A stretch of DNA of 64,000 nt from Pontibacter ramchanderi (GTDB taxonomy: Bacteria; Bacteroidota; Bacteroidia; Cytophagales; Hymenobacteraceae), in the NCBI RefSeq assembly GCF_002846395.1, contig NZ_PJMU01000001.1, positions 434,001 through 498,000 on the forward strand, read 5' to 3'. This document shows, piece after piece, positions 14,733 to 23,286 of the stretch. Every line of letters begins with the position of its first letter. The stretch's first letter is position 1. The position numbers were made by a program, and so were the translations under genes. Under the pieces are notes generated by a model that did no database searches, was not told the DNA's origin, and saw only the letters and a list, made by a program, of their open reading frames with translations.

Positions 14733-15659
14733 ATGCAGAACCTAGCCATTGCCATACACGGTGGGGCAGGCACCATTACGCCCGCCTCTATGACCCCAGA
14801 ACTAGAAAAAGCCTACAAGCAGGCGCTCTCCAAGGCCCTCAACCAAAGCTACGAAGTACTCGAAAAAGGGGGCACCGCGCTCGATGCCGTGGAGTTGGCC
14901 GTTGTGCTGCTGGAGGATTCACCTTTGTTTAATGCAGGTCGTGGCTCTGTATTTACAAAAGAGGGCAAGCATGAAATGGACGCTGCCATTATGTGCGGCA
15001 GAACGCTGGAGGCCGGCGCGGTAGCAGGTATACGGAACATCCGCAACCCGGTGCGTCTGACACGCGCCATCCTGGAGCACTCCGACCATGTCTTCCTGAG
15101 CGGCTATGGGGCAGAGGAATTTGCCCGAAAGTATCAAATCGACTTTGAGCCGGAGGAGTACTTTTACGACCAGCACCGCTATAAGCAATGGCGAGAGGTG
15201 CGCGACACCGACATCTTCATGCTCGACCACACCGAGGAGCGGAAGTTCGGCACAGTAGGCGCCGTTGCCCGCGACGCGAACGGCGACCTGGCCGCTGCGA
15301 CCTCTACCGGCGGTATGACAAACAAAAACTACAACCGCATCGGCGACAGCCCCGTGATCGGCTCCGGCACTTACGCCAACAACAAAACCTGCGCTGTTTC
15401 CTGCACCGGGCACGGTGAGTATTTCATACGAGCGGTGGTTGCCTACGATATCTCGTGTCTGATGGAGTACAAAGGCTATACCTTGCAGCAGGCCTGCAAC
15501 GAAGTGGTGATGAACAAACTCGTAAAATTTGGGGGAGAGGGAGGTCTGGTTGCTGTTGACAGCAAAGGAGAACTGGCCCTGCCTTTTAACTCTGAAGGAA
15601 TGTACAGGGGTTACCGCACCAGCGGCAAAGAAGGTATCGTGGCGATTTACAAATCTTAA
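14733..15659 (+). CDS. Isoaspartyl peptidase / L-asparaginase (Ntn-hydrolase)
   Basis: A 308-residue enzyme without signal peptide. The plant-type asparaginase family self-cleaves before a Thr nucleophile, here Thr174 in FGTVGAVA. Other family landmarks are IHGGAGT (8-14), NAGRGSV (67-73) and the ATSTGGM(T)NK substrate loop at about 189-198. It releases aspartate from beta-aspartyl dipeptides and can hydrolyse asparagine. Its stop codon overlaps that of the convergent cyanophycinase gene, which produces beta-Asp-Arg, the natural substrate of this family. The two enzymes would complete cyanophycin breakdown to Asp and Arg. Confidence 0.94.
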   Translation: MQNLAIAIHGGAGTITPASMTPELEKAYKQALSKALNQSYEVLEKGGTALDAVELAVVLLEDSPLFNAGRGSVFTKEGKHEMDAAIMCGRTLEAGAVAGIRNIRNPVRLTRAILEHSDHVFLSGYGAEEFARKYQIDFEPEEYFYDQHRYKQWREVRDTDIFMLDHTEERKFGTVGAVARDANGDLAAATSTGGMTNKNYNRIGDSPVIGSGTYANNKTCAVSCTGHGEYFIRAVVAYDISCLMEYKGYTLQQACNEVVMNKLVKFGGEGGLVAVDSKGELALPFNSEGMYRGYRTSGKEGIVAIYKS

Positions 15660-16552
15660 CTGCGCGACTCTGAGGCCAGTTCGTTCTTCTCCACGTCTTG
15701 CATGTCTTTATAGAAAGCGCGTGAGTTGATGTTGAACACGTTTCCTTTCGCCAGCACATGCATCATCATGCCGGCGATGGCCACCGGTCTTCCGGGTTCT
15801 ATATCATTTATGTTGGTATACTCCACACCATAGCCGTCTACGATCACAACCAGGTTCGAACCGATGGTCTCGATCATGTGCCCCTCCGTGATCAGTACAC
15901 CTGTGTCTTCGCCCAAGCCGATACCGACTGTTTTGGGGTGAGAAACAACCGCTTCCATTAACCGGCCGAAACGACCCCGGATCACAAAGTGAGAATCGAT
16001 GATAACGCCATTAATGAGGCCAAAGCCATGACCTATTTTAACGGAACCGCGCAATAGCGATTCCGTGGAGCTACCGCCCTTGATCATAACCTCCGACATG
16101 GCCATAGCCCCGGCACTGGTTCCGGCCACTACAAAATCTTCGTTCCAATACCTGTCATGAACGATCTGCAGAAATTCCGTGTCTCCGAAGATGCGGGTTA
16201 AACGGGACTGGTCTCCTCCGCTAAACATAATTCCGTCGGCTTTGCGGATGCGCTCCAGGTATTCAGGCTTCAGGGCATCTTCTTCTTCGCGTATGTGCAT
16301 CATGTTCACGTTCTCACAACCCAAAATGCCGAATGCACTCTCGTAGCGCTCGCCTACTTCTTCAGGTATAAGCGAAGCAGTGGTGATGACTTCGATGGTG
16401 GGATTGGAAACAGGTATCTCGTTCAGGAAACGCTTAAGTATACCCAGCTCAAAGAAATCCAGGTAGTATTTCTTTTTGTGTTTGGGGTTTGGGTATGAGC
16501 CTTTGTCTTCATTTCCGCCAATGGCAATGAGCTTTCCTTTTGGTTTATCCAC
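15656..16552 (-). CDS. Cyanophycinase (peptidase S51 family)
   Basis: A 298-residue cytosolic protein with the cyanophycinase pattern: GKLIAIGGNEDKG at the start, MFSGGDQSRLTRIF (109-122) and the nucleophile Ser146 in AGTSAGAMAM. Later come GHGFGLINGVIIDSHF and the GIGLGEDTGVLI segment. Cyanophycinases are serine exopeptidases that split the storage polymer cyanophycin into beta-Asp-Arg dipeptides. No cyanophycin synthetase is in the window, so the substrate may come from the environment or from a distant locus. The stop codons of this gene and the isoaspartyl peptidase gene share the palindrome TTAA (15656-15659). Confidence 0.93.
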   Translation of the reverse strand: MDKPKGKLIAIGGNEDKGSYPNPKHKKKYYLDFFELGILKRFLNEIPVSNPTIEVITTASLIPEEVGERYESAFGILGCENVNMMHIREEEDALKPEYLERIRKADGIMFSGGDQSRLTRIFGDTEFLQIVHDRYWNEDFVVAGTSAGAMAMSEVMIKGGSSTESLLRGSVKIGHGFGLINGVIIDSHFVIRGRFGRLMEAVVSHPKTVGIGLGEDTGVLITEGHMIETIGSNLVVIVDGYGVEYTNINDIEPGRPVAIAGMMMHVLAKGNVFNINSRAFYKDMQDVEKNELASESRS

Positions 16553-16902
16553 GGGTGCTTCAGTTTTATGCTAATTTGTATACTTACACTTTCGGAACGA
16601 TGTCGAATACCAAAACATCATCCCCACTAAGATTACCTATATTTTTGAAAATCGTTACGGAAGAGCAGTCATTATTATGATTTAAGGTATAATATACCCT
16701 AGCTGAAAATTGCATAGTAAAGCGAGATAAGTGGAAACTGAGATGAAAATTATAGAAATTATATATTTAACTGCTAGGCAAATTCACTATATATATTTTA
16801 TCTAATAAAAATTATATTTTTAAACCTCCGCCACATCATCCCGTATAGTAATCACACAAGCTTAGGCTTGCAATTATGTACGACGCTAAACCTTTCCAAG
16901 CT
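16553..16902. other. AT-rich promoter region, no gene
   Basis: About 350 bp between divergent genes, with long A/T runs (16740-16830), TATATTTT-type boxes near 16790-16820 and one double AGGTATA...TATACC word near 16685. It is probably the promoters of the cyanophycinase and YciE-type genes; I cannot fix a start site. Confidence 0.5.
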
Positions 16903-17406
16903 ATGAAACTTAACAACCTGAACGACTTATTCATCCACGAACTCAAGGATATTTACAACGCTGAAAAGCAGATCACCAAAGCGCTTCCTAAAATGATGAA
17001 GGAGGCTTCTTCTTCACAGTTGAAGAAAGCATTTGAGATGCACCTCAGCGAAACAGAAAAACAAATTGAGCGACTGGAGCAAGTCTTCGACCTTTTGGGC
17101 ATGAAAGCCTCCGGAGAGAAGTGTAAGGCGATGGAAGGCATCATCAAGGAGGCGCAGGACATGATGTCCGAAAACGCTGACTCTGATGTAATGGACGCCG
17201 CCCTGATCGCTTCGGCCCAGCGTGTGGAGCACTACGAAATTGCCGGTTACGGCACTCTTTGCACCTATGCCAAGCAGCTAGGTCACAAGGAGATCCTGAA
17301 ATTGTTGCTCATGACACTGGAGGAAGAAAAAGCCACAGACTTAAAACTGACTGATCTGGCAGAGAGCAAGATCAACGTGAAAGCTGAACACAAAGGGGCA
17401 AAGTAA
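16903..17406 (+). CDS. Ferritin-like DUF892/YciE family protein
   Basis: A 167-residue all-helical protein. I prefer ATG 16903 because the family begins with the pattern MKLNNLNDLFIHELKDIYNAEKQI, as here; an in-frame ATG at 16876 would add nine residues. Helices with spaced Glu/His (HELKDIYNAEK, HLSETEKQIERLEQVF, AAQRVEHYEIAGYG, LEEEKATDLKLTDLA) are typical of the YciE branch of ferritin-like proteins. The family is linked to general and osmotic stress. The conserved Glu/His suggest metal binding, but the reaction is unknown. Confidence 0.9.
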   Translation: MKLNNLNDLFIHELKDIYNAEKQITKALPKMMKEASSSQLKKAFEMHLSETEKQIERLEQVFDLLGMKASGEKCKAMEGIIKEAQDMMSENADSDVMDAALIASAQRVEHYEIAGYGTLCTYAKQLGHKEILKLLLMTLEEEKATDLKLTDLAESKINVKAEHKGAK

Positions 17407-17425
17407 GCCTTTTAAAGACATAAGG

Positions 17426-17484
17426 AAAAAAATCTGTCCTTTCCCCATGCTAACCAAGCTGGCCAGAAGGAGACAGATTTTTTT
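17426..17484 (+). terminator. Terminator after the YciE-type gene
   Basis: A 13-bp stem AAAAAAATCTGTC (17426-17438) with GACAGATTTTTTT (17472-17484), with a long loop, 20 bp past the stop. Confidence 0.75.
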
Positions 17485-17503
17485 CTTTTATACTTATGCC
17501 AAC

Positions 17504-17535
17504 AAAAAAGCCCCGCATTGCTGCAGGGCTTTTTT
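17504..17535 (-). terminator. Terminator of the M1 aminopeptidase gene
   Basis: Stem AAAAAAGCCC (17504-17513) with GGGCTTTTTT (17526-17535), extended by GCA/TGC. It lies 18 bp downstream of the leftward gene's stop. Confidence 0.85.
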
Positions 17536-17553
17536 GTTTAGGTATGTCTATAC

Positions 17554-19455
17554 CTATTTGAGCATAGCATCCAGTGTGTTGGTTGATACAGCATGGTAGT
17601 TTGGTTTGGCCCGCACGTAAATTTCCTGCGCCTTTTTCTTACCGGCAGGCGTAGCCACCAGCGTCTTGTAAATCGGCACCAAAAACTTGCGACGCCCCAC
17701 ATTGGTAAGGAAGTTATCGAGCGCCTGGTCTGCCGCAGCATAATTATTGCGGATCGTATGGATGAACCAGGCAGCCAGTACCTCAGAGTTACCGGACTTC
17801 GTAAAGCCAAAGGCCTTGTCCAGGTCCGCCATTTGCTGTTGGCTCATTTGCTCAGGCAGCATACGGATAAAGTGCAGCCACTCGTGGCTCGACCAGTCTT
17901 TGGTCTGTAGTTGGCTCGCTGGCTTACCGCCCTGCCATGCCTTAAAGGATTCTTCTACCTGGGCAAAACGCTTGGAAGTCGGCTTCTGGTGATCTTCCGG
18001 AAGACCTGGCGTATAGACCCAACCTTCAATATTGATTTGCTCAGCTATTTTCTCATCGCCCTGTATGAGCTCTTTTCGCAGAAAATCCAGGAAGAGGTCT
18101 GTGTTCGTGCTTTGGAAAGCGAACGTCTGGAAATACTTGTTCAGGAACTGATCGAAGCGCTCACGGCCCACTACGCGCTCTATGTTCTGCAAAAAGAAAT
18201 TGCCTTTCTCGTATGCGATATCCGTAAGCCCTTCATCCGGGTCACGGCCTTCCAGGTCAAGTTTCAGGCGGGTATCGTCGCTCTCAGGTCCAATTTCCTG
18301 CAGCGTGTTCTGTAAGTCCTGGTAGCCCAAAACGTTGAGCATGTCTGCATAGTCTTTTCCGTAAATCTCTTCCATTATGCGGCGCTCGAAGTAAACGGTA
18401 AAGCCTTCGTTCAGCCAGAAATCATCCCAGGTGGCGTTGGTCACGAGGTTGCCGCTCCAGCTATGCGCCAGTTCGTGCGCGATCAGGCTGGTAAGCGAGC
18501 GGTCTTTGGCCAGCACGGTAGGCGTCACGAACGTGAGGCGCGGGTTTTCCATACCTCCGAACGGAAAGGAAGGAGGGAGCACCAGCAGATCGTAGCGATC
18601 CCAGCGGTATTTGCCATAAAGTTTTTCAGCGGCAACCAGCATTTTATCCATCTCCGCAAACTCGTACACGGCAGCATCAATAGTGGCTGGCTCGGCGTAA
18701 ATACCCGTCTGCTGTCCGATCGGCTTAAATACCATATCACCCACAGAAAGGGCCATGAGGTAGGAAGGGATTGCCTGGCGCATTTCGAAGGTATAGCTGC
18801 CGGTGTTGTTTCTCTGCTGCGGGTTTTCGGCACTCATCACGGCCATCAGCTCCTTGGGCACCTGCACGTTGGCACTGTATGTAATGCGTATGCCTGGGCT
18901 GTCCTGTATCGGAATCCAGGTACGGGCCAGGATCGCCTGCGACTGTGTGAACAGGAACGGGTACTTTTTGCCGGCGGTCTGCTGTGGGTTGAGCCACTGC
19001 AGGGCATCTGCATTGGCCGTGGTGCGGTACTGGATGGTCACGTAATCTGTCTCCGGCTGAATATCGATGATCAGCGGACGACCCAAGAATTCCTTTTCGT
19101 CACCGAGCCTGAAGGTAGTAGGCGTTTGCTCCTTGCCCAGGAATACCTGCTCAATCTCAAGCCCGCGGGTGTCAAAAACAATCTCGTTGCCTTTGGCAAG
19201 GTTCTCGATCTGGTACGAGGCCTTACCGGAAATCACTTTTTTGTCGAAGTTCACGGCGATGTCCAGGTCGAGGTGACGCGCTACCGCCTCAGTTGGCTTA
19301 GCGTAGCTGTGTACGTCGGCTGGCGTGTTGGCCATACTTTGTTGTTCTGCTGTCATAGTTTCATCTGTCGTAGTGGTGGTTTGGGTGGAGCAGGCGCCAA
19401 GCTGCAGGCTGCCGGCCAAGCCCAGTCCAAGTAAAATTTTACGGTATGGAGTCAT
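17554..19455 (-). CDS. M1 family metallo-aminopeptidase, leukotriene A4 hydrolase-like lipoprotein
   Basis: A 633-residue lipoprotein (LGAC near residue 22) followed by a Thr-rich linker. Motifs: exopeptidase loop GGMEN near residue 300, and the zinc site HELAH (His327, Glu328, His331) with the third ligand Glu350 in WLNEGF, giving HExxH-x18-E. A candidate catalytic Tyr is in DIAYEKGN. PFGGMENPRLTF and the helical C-terminal domain resemble the LTA4-hydrolase branch rather than PepN. It probably trims peptides in the periplasm, complementing the S46 dipeptidyl-peptidase encoded nearby. The gene is monocistronic. Confidence 0.93.
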   Translation of the reverse strand: MTPYRKILLGLGLAGSLQLGACSTQTTTTTDETMTAEQQSMANTPADVHSYAKPTEAVARHLDLDIAVNFDKKVISGKASYQIENLAKGNEIVFDTRGLEIEQVFLGKEQTPTTFRLGDEKEFLGRPLIIDIQPETDYVTIQYRTTANADALQWLNPQQTAGKKYPFLFTQSQAILARTWIPIQDSPGIRITYSANVQVPKELMAVMSAENPQQRNNTGSYTFEMRQAIPSYLMALSVGDMVFKPIGQQTGIYAEPATIDAAVYEFAEMDKMLVAAEKLYGKYRWDRYDLLVLPPSFPFGGMENPRLTFVTPTVLAKDRSLTSLIAHELAHSWSGNLVTNATWDDFWLNEGFTVYFERRIMEEIYGKDYADMLNVLGYQDLQNTLQEIGPESDDTRLKLDLEGRDPDEGLTDIAYEKGNFFLQNIERVVGRERFDQFLNKYFQTFAFQSTNTDLFLDFLRKELIQGDEKIAEQINIEGWVYTPGLPEDHQKPTSKRFAQVEESFKAWQGGKPASQLQTKDWSSHEWLHFIRMLPEQMSQQQMADLDKAFGFTKSGNSEVLAAWFIHTIRNNYAAADQALDNFLTNVGRRKFLVPIYKTLVATPAGKKKAQEIYVRAKPNYHAVSTNTLDAMLK

Positions 19456-19785
19456 GGTTAACTTTAGTTATGGAGGGGTAAGATACATTTTTTGTCTGCA
19501 ACTGAAAAGTAGCGGCACATATATGAATCGGCAGTTGAAGCCCATACGTAGAATGTTATAGTAGTATTCACTGTCATTCCAATGAACCTACCTCACACTA
19601 TTGAACTGCGCACTGGTGTATCCGACGCGCTTCGGAGACATGTATACAACATTTTGTGCCAGATTAAAGTACATAAGCAAAATCGAAGCGAGAAGGTATA
19701 GACTACAGAGAAATAGCACAATTTTAAGCGAGACTTAATATAGCCTCTTTCCAACCGATCGCCCTAAGCCATTAAACCAACAAAC
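19456..19785. other. Intergenic region, no gene seen
   Basis: A 330-bp divergent spacer. It contains one AGGTATAG word (19695-19702) and an AT-rich stretch before the transpeptidase start. No promoter matches well enough to call. Confidence 0.4.
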
Positions 19786-21525
19786 ATGAACCCTTTCATC
19801 CAAGAGAAGTTACGACCAATAGCTTTGGTCATACTCTGTCTTACAAGCCTTGCCTCCTGCAACAAAAGCGGTGATAAAAAAGAAGAAGGCGGTGTAAAAG
19901 AAATACTGGGCCTTAACACGCTGGCTGCCAGTGAAACAGACAGTCTGTACATAAAGAATTACATCAGCAAGCACAAGCAGTTTAAAGAGCACGAAGACCT
20001 GATCTACCTCTTTTACGGCGACCGGGATTACAAACTGGGCTGGTTCAAGGGCTCGGACCTGGTGCCTGAGTCAGAGAAGCTCATCTCGACACTGGACAAC
20101 GCCGCCCAGGAAGGACTTGACCCGAAAGAGTACAAAGTAGTCGCCCTCGACGAAATGATCAGCCGGTACAACGAAATGGGCCGCAAGGACTCAGCCCGAT
20201 TGGACCTACAGCAGCAAATCGATATCGCCCTGACGGCTACCTATTTTAATTACGCCTCAGACTTTTATAAGGGGCGCATTAACCCGAATGATGTGAAACA
20301 GGTGCAGTGGGGCGTTCGCAACAACAAAATAAAACTGCATAAAGCCCTGCAAACCATCCTGAAAGAGCGGGAGAGCACATATCCGTACTACGAGTTTGAA
20401 GCGCTACACAAAGGCTATGCTGACCTCCGGAATGCCCTGCAGCAATACCGCGCTTTAGAAGAAAAAGGAGGATGGGCCAAAATAGAACTGGGCAACCGCA
20501 AAATGCTTGAGAGGGGCGACACCGGAACAGTAGTGTTGTCGCTGCGCAAGCGCCTGAACCCAGATGCACAGATCAATGCCAACGATCCGGCCATGCGCCA
20601 ATATGACGACAAGCTGGTAGCACAGGTAAAAACGTTTCAGGAACTACATGGCATTGTGCCAGATGGCAAAGTGGGCGGCAACACGCTGCGCATGATGAAT
20701 GTACCGGTAGAGGACCGCATCCAACAGATCATGATGAACATGGAGCGCTGGCGCTGGATACCAAAACGCCTCGTTCCCAAAAGTTTGGATCAGAAATACA
20801 TCTGGGTAAACATACCGGAGTATAAGCTCTACGTGTACGAAGACCCAAGCAACAGCCCGGAGGCAGAACGCTCATACAAGAAGACACTGGAAATGAACGT
20901 GATCGTGGGGAAGACCATGCACTCCACGCCCATTTTCAGCGATAAGATGGAATATGTGGTACTGGCTCCTTTCTGGAACGTGCCCAACAGCATCGTAGAA
21001 AAAGAGATCGCCCCAGCCATGCTGCGCAACCCCGGCTATCTCGCCGGGCAGAACATGGAGGTGGTCACCAAAGAGAAAAACCCGAAGCAGATTGATCCTT
21101 CGTCCATCGACTGGTCTTCAGTCACGGAAAAGGACTTTCCGTATATGGTCCGTCAGCGTCCGGGACCAAAGAATGCGCTGGGTACCATGAAGTTCCTGTT
21201 CCCAAATGAGCACGCCGTATACCTGCACGACACGCCTTCAGGCTCTTTGTTCAGCCAGACCCAGCGCGGGTTCAGCCATGGCTGCGTCAGGCTGGAGCGC
21301 CCGATGGACTTGGCGCAGTATGTGCTGAAAGACATGCCTGAGTGGAACGAAAGCCGCATTCAAGAGACAATCCGTGGAGGAGAGGAGATCTGGATTACCT
21401 TACCGAAGAAGGTGCAGGTATACCTGGTTTACTTTACCAGCTGGGTTGACGATGACGGGAACGTGCATTTCCGGGATGACATCTACGGCCATGACAAGCG
21501 GTTAGAGCAGGAGCTTTTCAGCTAA
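19786..21525 (+). CDS. L,D-transpeptidase (YcbB/LdtD-like) lipoprotein
   Basis: A 579-residue envelope protein. The signal ends in LASC (Cys25). A scaffold region follows (residues about 50-250), then a peptidoglycan-binding-like helical segment (VVLSLRKRL... FQELHGIVPDGKVGGNT, about 245-305) and the YkuD catalytic domain from about 330 (YIWVNIPEYKLYVYE). The catalytic motif is SHGCVRLE with His498 and Cys500. This architecture is that of the large YcbB-type enzymes, which form 3-3 peptidoglycan cross-links or attach proteins to peptidoglycan. The short gap of 37 bp to the next gene suggests a shared transcript. Confidence 0.93.
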   Translation: MNPFIQEKLRPIALVILCLTSLASCNKSGDKKEEGGVKEILGLNTLAASETDSLYIKNYISKHKQFKEHEDLIYLFYGDRDYKLGWFKGSDLVPESEKLISTLDNAAQEGLDPKEYKVVALDEMISRYNEMGRKDSARLDLQQQIDIALTATYFNYASDFYKGRINPNDVKQVQWGVRNNKIKLHKALQTILKERESTYPYYEFEALHKGYADLRNALQQYRALEEKGGWAKIELGNRKMLERGDTGTVVLSLRKRLNPDAQINANDPAMRQYDDKLVAQVKTFQELHGIVPDGKVGGNTLRMMNVPVEDRIQQIMMNMERWRWIPKRLVPKSLDQKYIWVNIPEYKLYVYEDPSNSPEAERSYKKTLEMNVIVGKTMHSTPIFSDKMEYVVLAPFWNVPNSIVEKEIAPAMLRNPGYLAGQNMEVVTKEKNPKQIDPSSIDWSSVTEKDFPYMVRQRPGPKNALGTMKFLFPNEHAVYLHDTPSGSLFSQTQRGFSHGCVRLERPMDLAQYVLKDMPEWNESRIQETIRGGEEIWITLPKKVQVYLVYFTSWVDDDGNVHFRDDIYGHDKRLEQELFS

Positions 21526-21562
21526 TCTAAAGGTATAGACTGTACCGCTTAACACACGCATT

Positions 21563-22096
21563 ATGAAAATATTAAATATGTTATATATAGTTCCTATAGT
21601 CCTGCTGACTTGCTCATGCGGAGGAGAGACGGGAACAGGAGAGAGTCAGGAGAAAATAACGGACCAACCCCTGACACAGCAAGAGGAAACGCAAGACACT
21701 ACGCTGCAGAATGTGGCGGAAGTTAGCATCCGGGCTACCGGGGGCGAAGAACTGGAGAGCATGGACTATGACCAGGACACCATTGAGGTAAAAACCGGGA
21801 CATTGGTTAAACTAACCTTCACAAACGAAGGCAAAGACCCGAAGATGATCTATAACATGGTGTTTACCAAAGAAGGGTATTCCGCTCAGGCAGCCCAGAA
21901 AGGAGGGAGGGCAGGCGCCTCTGGCAACTACCTGCCCGACAGTTCGCTTCTGCTGGCAGCTTCCCCACTCGCTTTGCCTGGGCAGACGGTGACAATGGAG
22001 TTCACAGTGCCCGACACAGCCGGTGTTTTCGAATTCGTGAATACTTACCCAAGCGAAACACCCCTGATGAAAGGAAAGCTCATTGTTAAAGAGTAA
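21563..22096 (+). CDS. Azurin/plastocyanin-like lipoprotein lacking copper ligands
   Basis: A 177-residue lipoprotein (Cys17 or Cys19), then a Glu/Gln/Thr-rich linker and a cupredoxin-like domain from residue 50. The opening (EVSIRATGGEELESMDYDQDTIEV) and ending (FEFVNTYPSETPLMKGKLIV) follow azurin closely. Yet the copper ligands are replaced: azurin His46 aligns with Tyr97, Cys112 with Asn160 and His117 with Glu165; only the axial Met (Met169) remains. So it is probably not a blue-copper electron carrier. It may bind another ligand or serve as a structural or assembly protein. It is probably co-transcribed with the L,D-transpeptidase. Confidence 0.78.
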   Translation: MKILNMLYIVPIVLLTCSCGGETGTGESQEKITDQPLTQQEETQDTTLQNVAEVSIRATGGEELESMDYDQDTIEVKTGTLVKLTFTNEGKDPKMIYNMVFTKEGYSAQAAQKGGRAGASGNYLPDSSLLLAASPLALPGQTVTMEFTVPDTAGVFEFVNTYPSETPLMKGKLIVKE

Positions 22097-22122
22097 GCAC
22101 GACGTCAGGAATAGCAAACTGC

Positions 22123-22156
22123 AAAGCCTCTGCCCACCAGCGGGGGCTTTCTTTTT
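22123..22156 (+). terminator. Terminator after the azurin-like gene
   Basis: Imperfect stem AAAGCCTC (22123-22130) with GGGGGCTTT (22142-22150), followed by CTTTTTG. It lies 26 bp past the stop. Confidence 0.7.
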
Positions 22157-22241
22157 GAAGACTAAACACTTACACGTATAACCTTAGAACGAATTGCAAA
22201 AAAAGCATGTTGTAAGGCATACGATATAGCAGGCGATTGCA

Positions 22242-22249
22242 TACTTTTG
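22242..22249 (+). promoter_or_regulatory. -7 element of the Crp/Fnr regulator gene
   Basis: TACTTTTG is a perfect TAnnTTTG match, 17 bp before ATG 22267. No TGA-N6-TCA dyad lies at the spacing used by the five target promoters, so this gene does not appear to control itself in the same way. Confidence 0.6.
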
Positions 22250-22266
22250 TAGCATCCTGATTGCTT

Positions 22267-22971
22267 ATGAAATTCACTAACCCTGACTGTCTGAACTGTT
22301 CGAGCCGCGCACACTCCCTGATGAGCTGCTGCAGGGCTTCTGAATTGTCGCACCTTTCTGAAACAAAATCCTGTTTCGCCTACAAGAAAGGGCAGATGAT
22401 CTTTCATGAGGGAGGCAAGCCCACAGGACTTTACTGCATTAACTCGGGTAAGATCAAAATAGGCAAGTTAGGAAGCGACGGCAAGGAACAGATCGTGCGC
22501 CTGGCCAAACCCGGCGATCTGATCGGTTACCGCGCCCTGATGGCCGACACGAACTACTCTGCGTCTGCTGTCGCGCTGGAGGATGCTGTGATCTGTTTTA
22601 TTCCGCGTTCACAGTTCCTGGAGCTGATCAGCCAGAATGTGGAGTTTGCTGGTGGCCTGATGAAGCTGATCTCGAATGCCTTGGGTGAGGCAGAGGAACG
22701 TATGGTGCAAATGGCCTACAAGCCGGTGCGCGAGCGATTGGCAGAGGCCCTGCTGCTTCTTCAGAAAACGTACCAGGAACGGGAAGGCGACGACCAGTTC
22801 ACCATCTCCATTTCACGCGAAGACCTGGCTTCCATCGTCGGCACAGCCAAGGAAACCACTATCCGACTGCTTTCGGAGTTCAAAGACGAAGGTCTGATTT
22901 CCGCCAAAGGCAGTTCCATTACCATTCTGGACCAAGAAAAGCTGTACAAGATCAGCCACATGTACGATTAG
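22267..22971 (+). CDS. Crp/Fnr family transcriptional regulator with FNR-like N-terminal cysteines
   Basis: A 234-residue protein from ATG 22267; an upstream in-frame TTG at 22261 is less likely. The N-terminus has Cys8, Cys11, Cys21, Cys22 and Cys36, close to the spacing by which FNR holds an oxygen-sensitive [4Fe-4S] cluster. A cNMP-binding-type barrel follows (IFHEGGKPTGLYCINSG, GDLIGYRAL), then a winged helix with recognition helix KETTIRLLSEF. Its Glu and Arg sit where FNR and CRP read the G:C pair of TGA half-sites. The gene directly precedes the ccoI promoter, and five promoters in the window carry matching tandem dyads. It is the likely oxygen-responsive activator of the cbb3 and nirK genes. 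Confidence 0.9.
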   Translation: MKFTNPDCLNCSSRAHSLMSCCRASELSHLSETKSCFAYKKGQMIFHEGGKPTGLYCINSGKIKIGKLGSDGKEQIVRLAKPGDLIGYRALMADTNYSASAVALEDAVICFIPRSQFLELISQNVEFAGGLMKLISNALGEAEERMVQMAYKPVRERLAEALLLLQKTYQEREGDDQFTISISREDLASIVGTAKETTIRLLSEFKDEGLISAKGSSITILDQEKLYKISHMYD

Positions 22972-23008
22972 GCGTCTAGCGCTTTTTAAACAGGTATAGG
23001 CAATAAAA

Positions 23009-23035
23009 AACGGCAGCCGTATGACGCCTGCCGTT
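23009..23035 (+). terminator. Terminator after the Crp/Fnr gene
   Basis: Stem AACGGCAG (23009-23016) with CTGCCGTT (23028-23035), 38 bp past the stop. The rest of 22972-23193 is AT-rich, with ACTAAAC repeats near 23075 but no gene. Confidence 0.75.
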
Positions 23036-23193
23036 ATTGTAGCTCAGTCTCTCCTCTAAGCTAAATCACCTTATACTAAACACTAAACTTTAATCACAAA
23101 ACATTATCTTAAAGAGGCTCGCAGCGCTTTGCCGCCTGCCTTATTTGTCATTCTTGATGATACAAAGGTCGAGCATCGGGCCGGTCTTTGCAC

Positions 23194-23258
23194 TGAGGTA
23201 TATCAGTTCAGAAAGTGACATGCATCATCTTTTAGGCTATACCCGCCAATTACCTTTG
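23194..23258 (+). promoter_or_regulatory. ccoI promoter with tandem Crp/Fnr-type dyads
   Basis: The distal dyad TGAGGTATATCA (23194-23205) and proximal dyad TGACATGCATCA (23216-23227) are 22 bp apart centre to centre. A perfect -7 element, TACCTTTG (23251-23258), has its last base 36.5 bp after the proximal centre. The ccoI start is 28 bp further on. Confidence 0.88.
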
Positions 23259-23286
23259 TACCAGACATTAATAAAGGATAATTGTG

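Noticed and set aside
18463-19434. 323-residue open frame on the plus strand
   Set aside because: Antisense to the M1 aminopeptidase gene; the translation has no recognisable domain and the opposite strand carries HELAH and GGMEN.
22207-22218. Autoregulatory dyad before the Crp/Fnr gene
   Set aside because: The position predicted from the fixed spacing reads ATGTTGTAAGGC, which is not TGA-N6-TCA.
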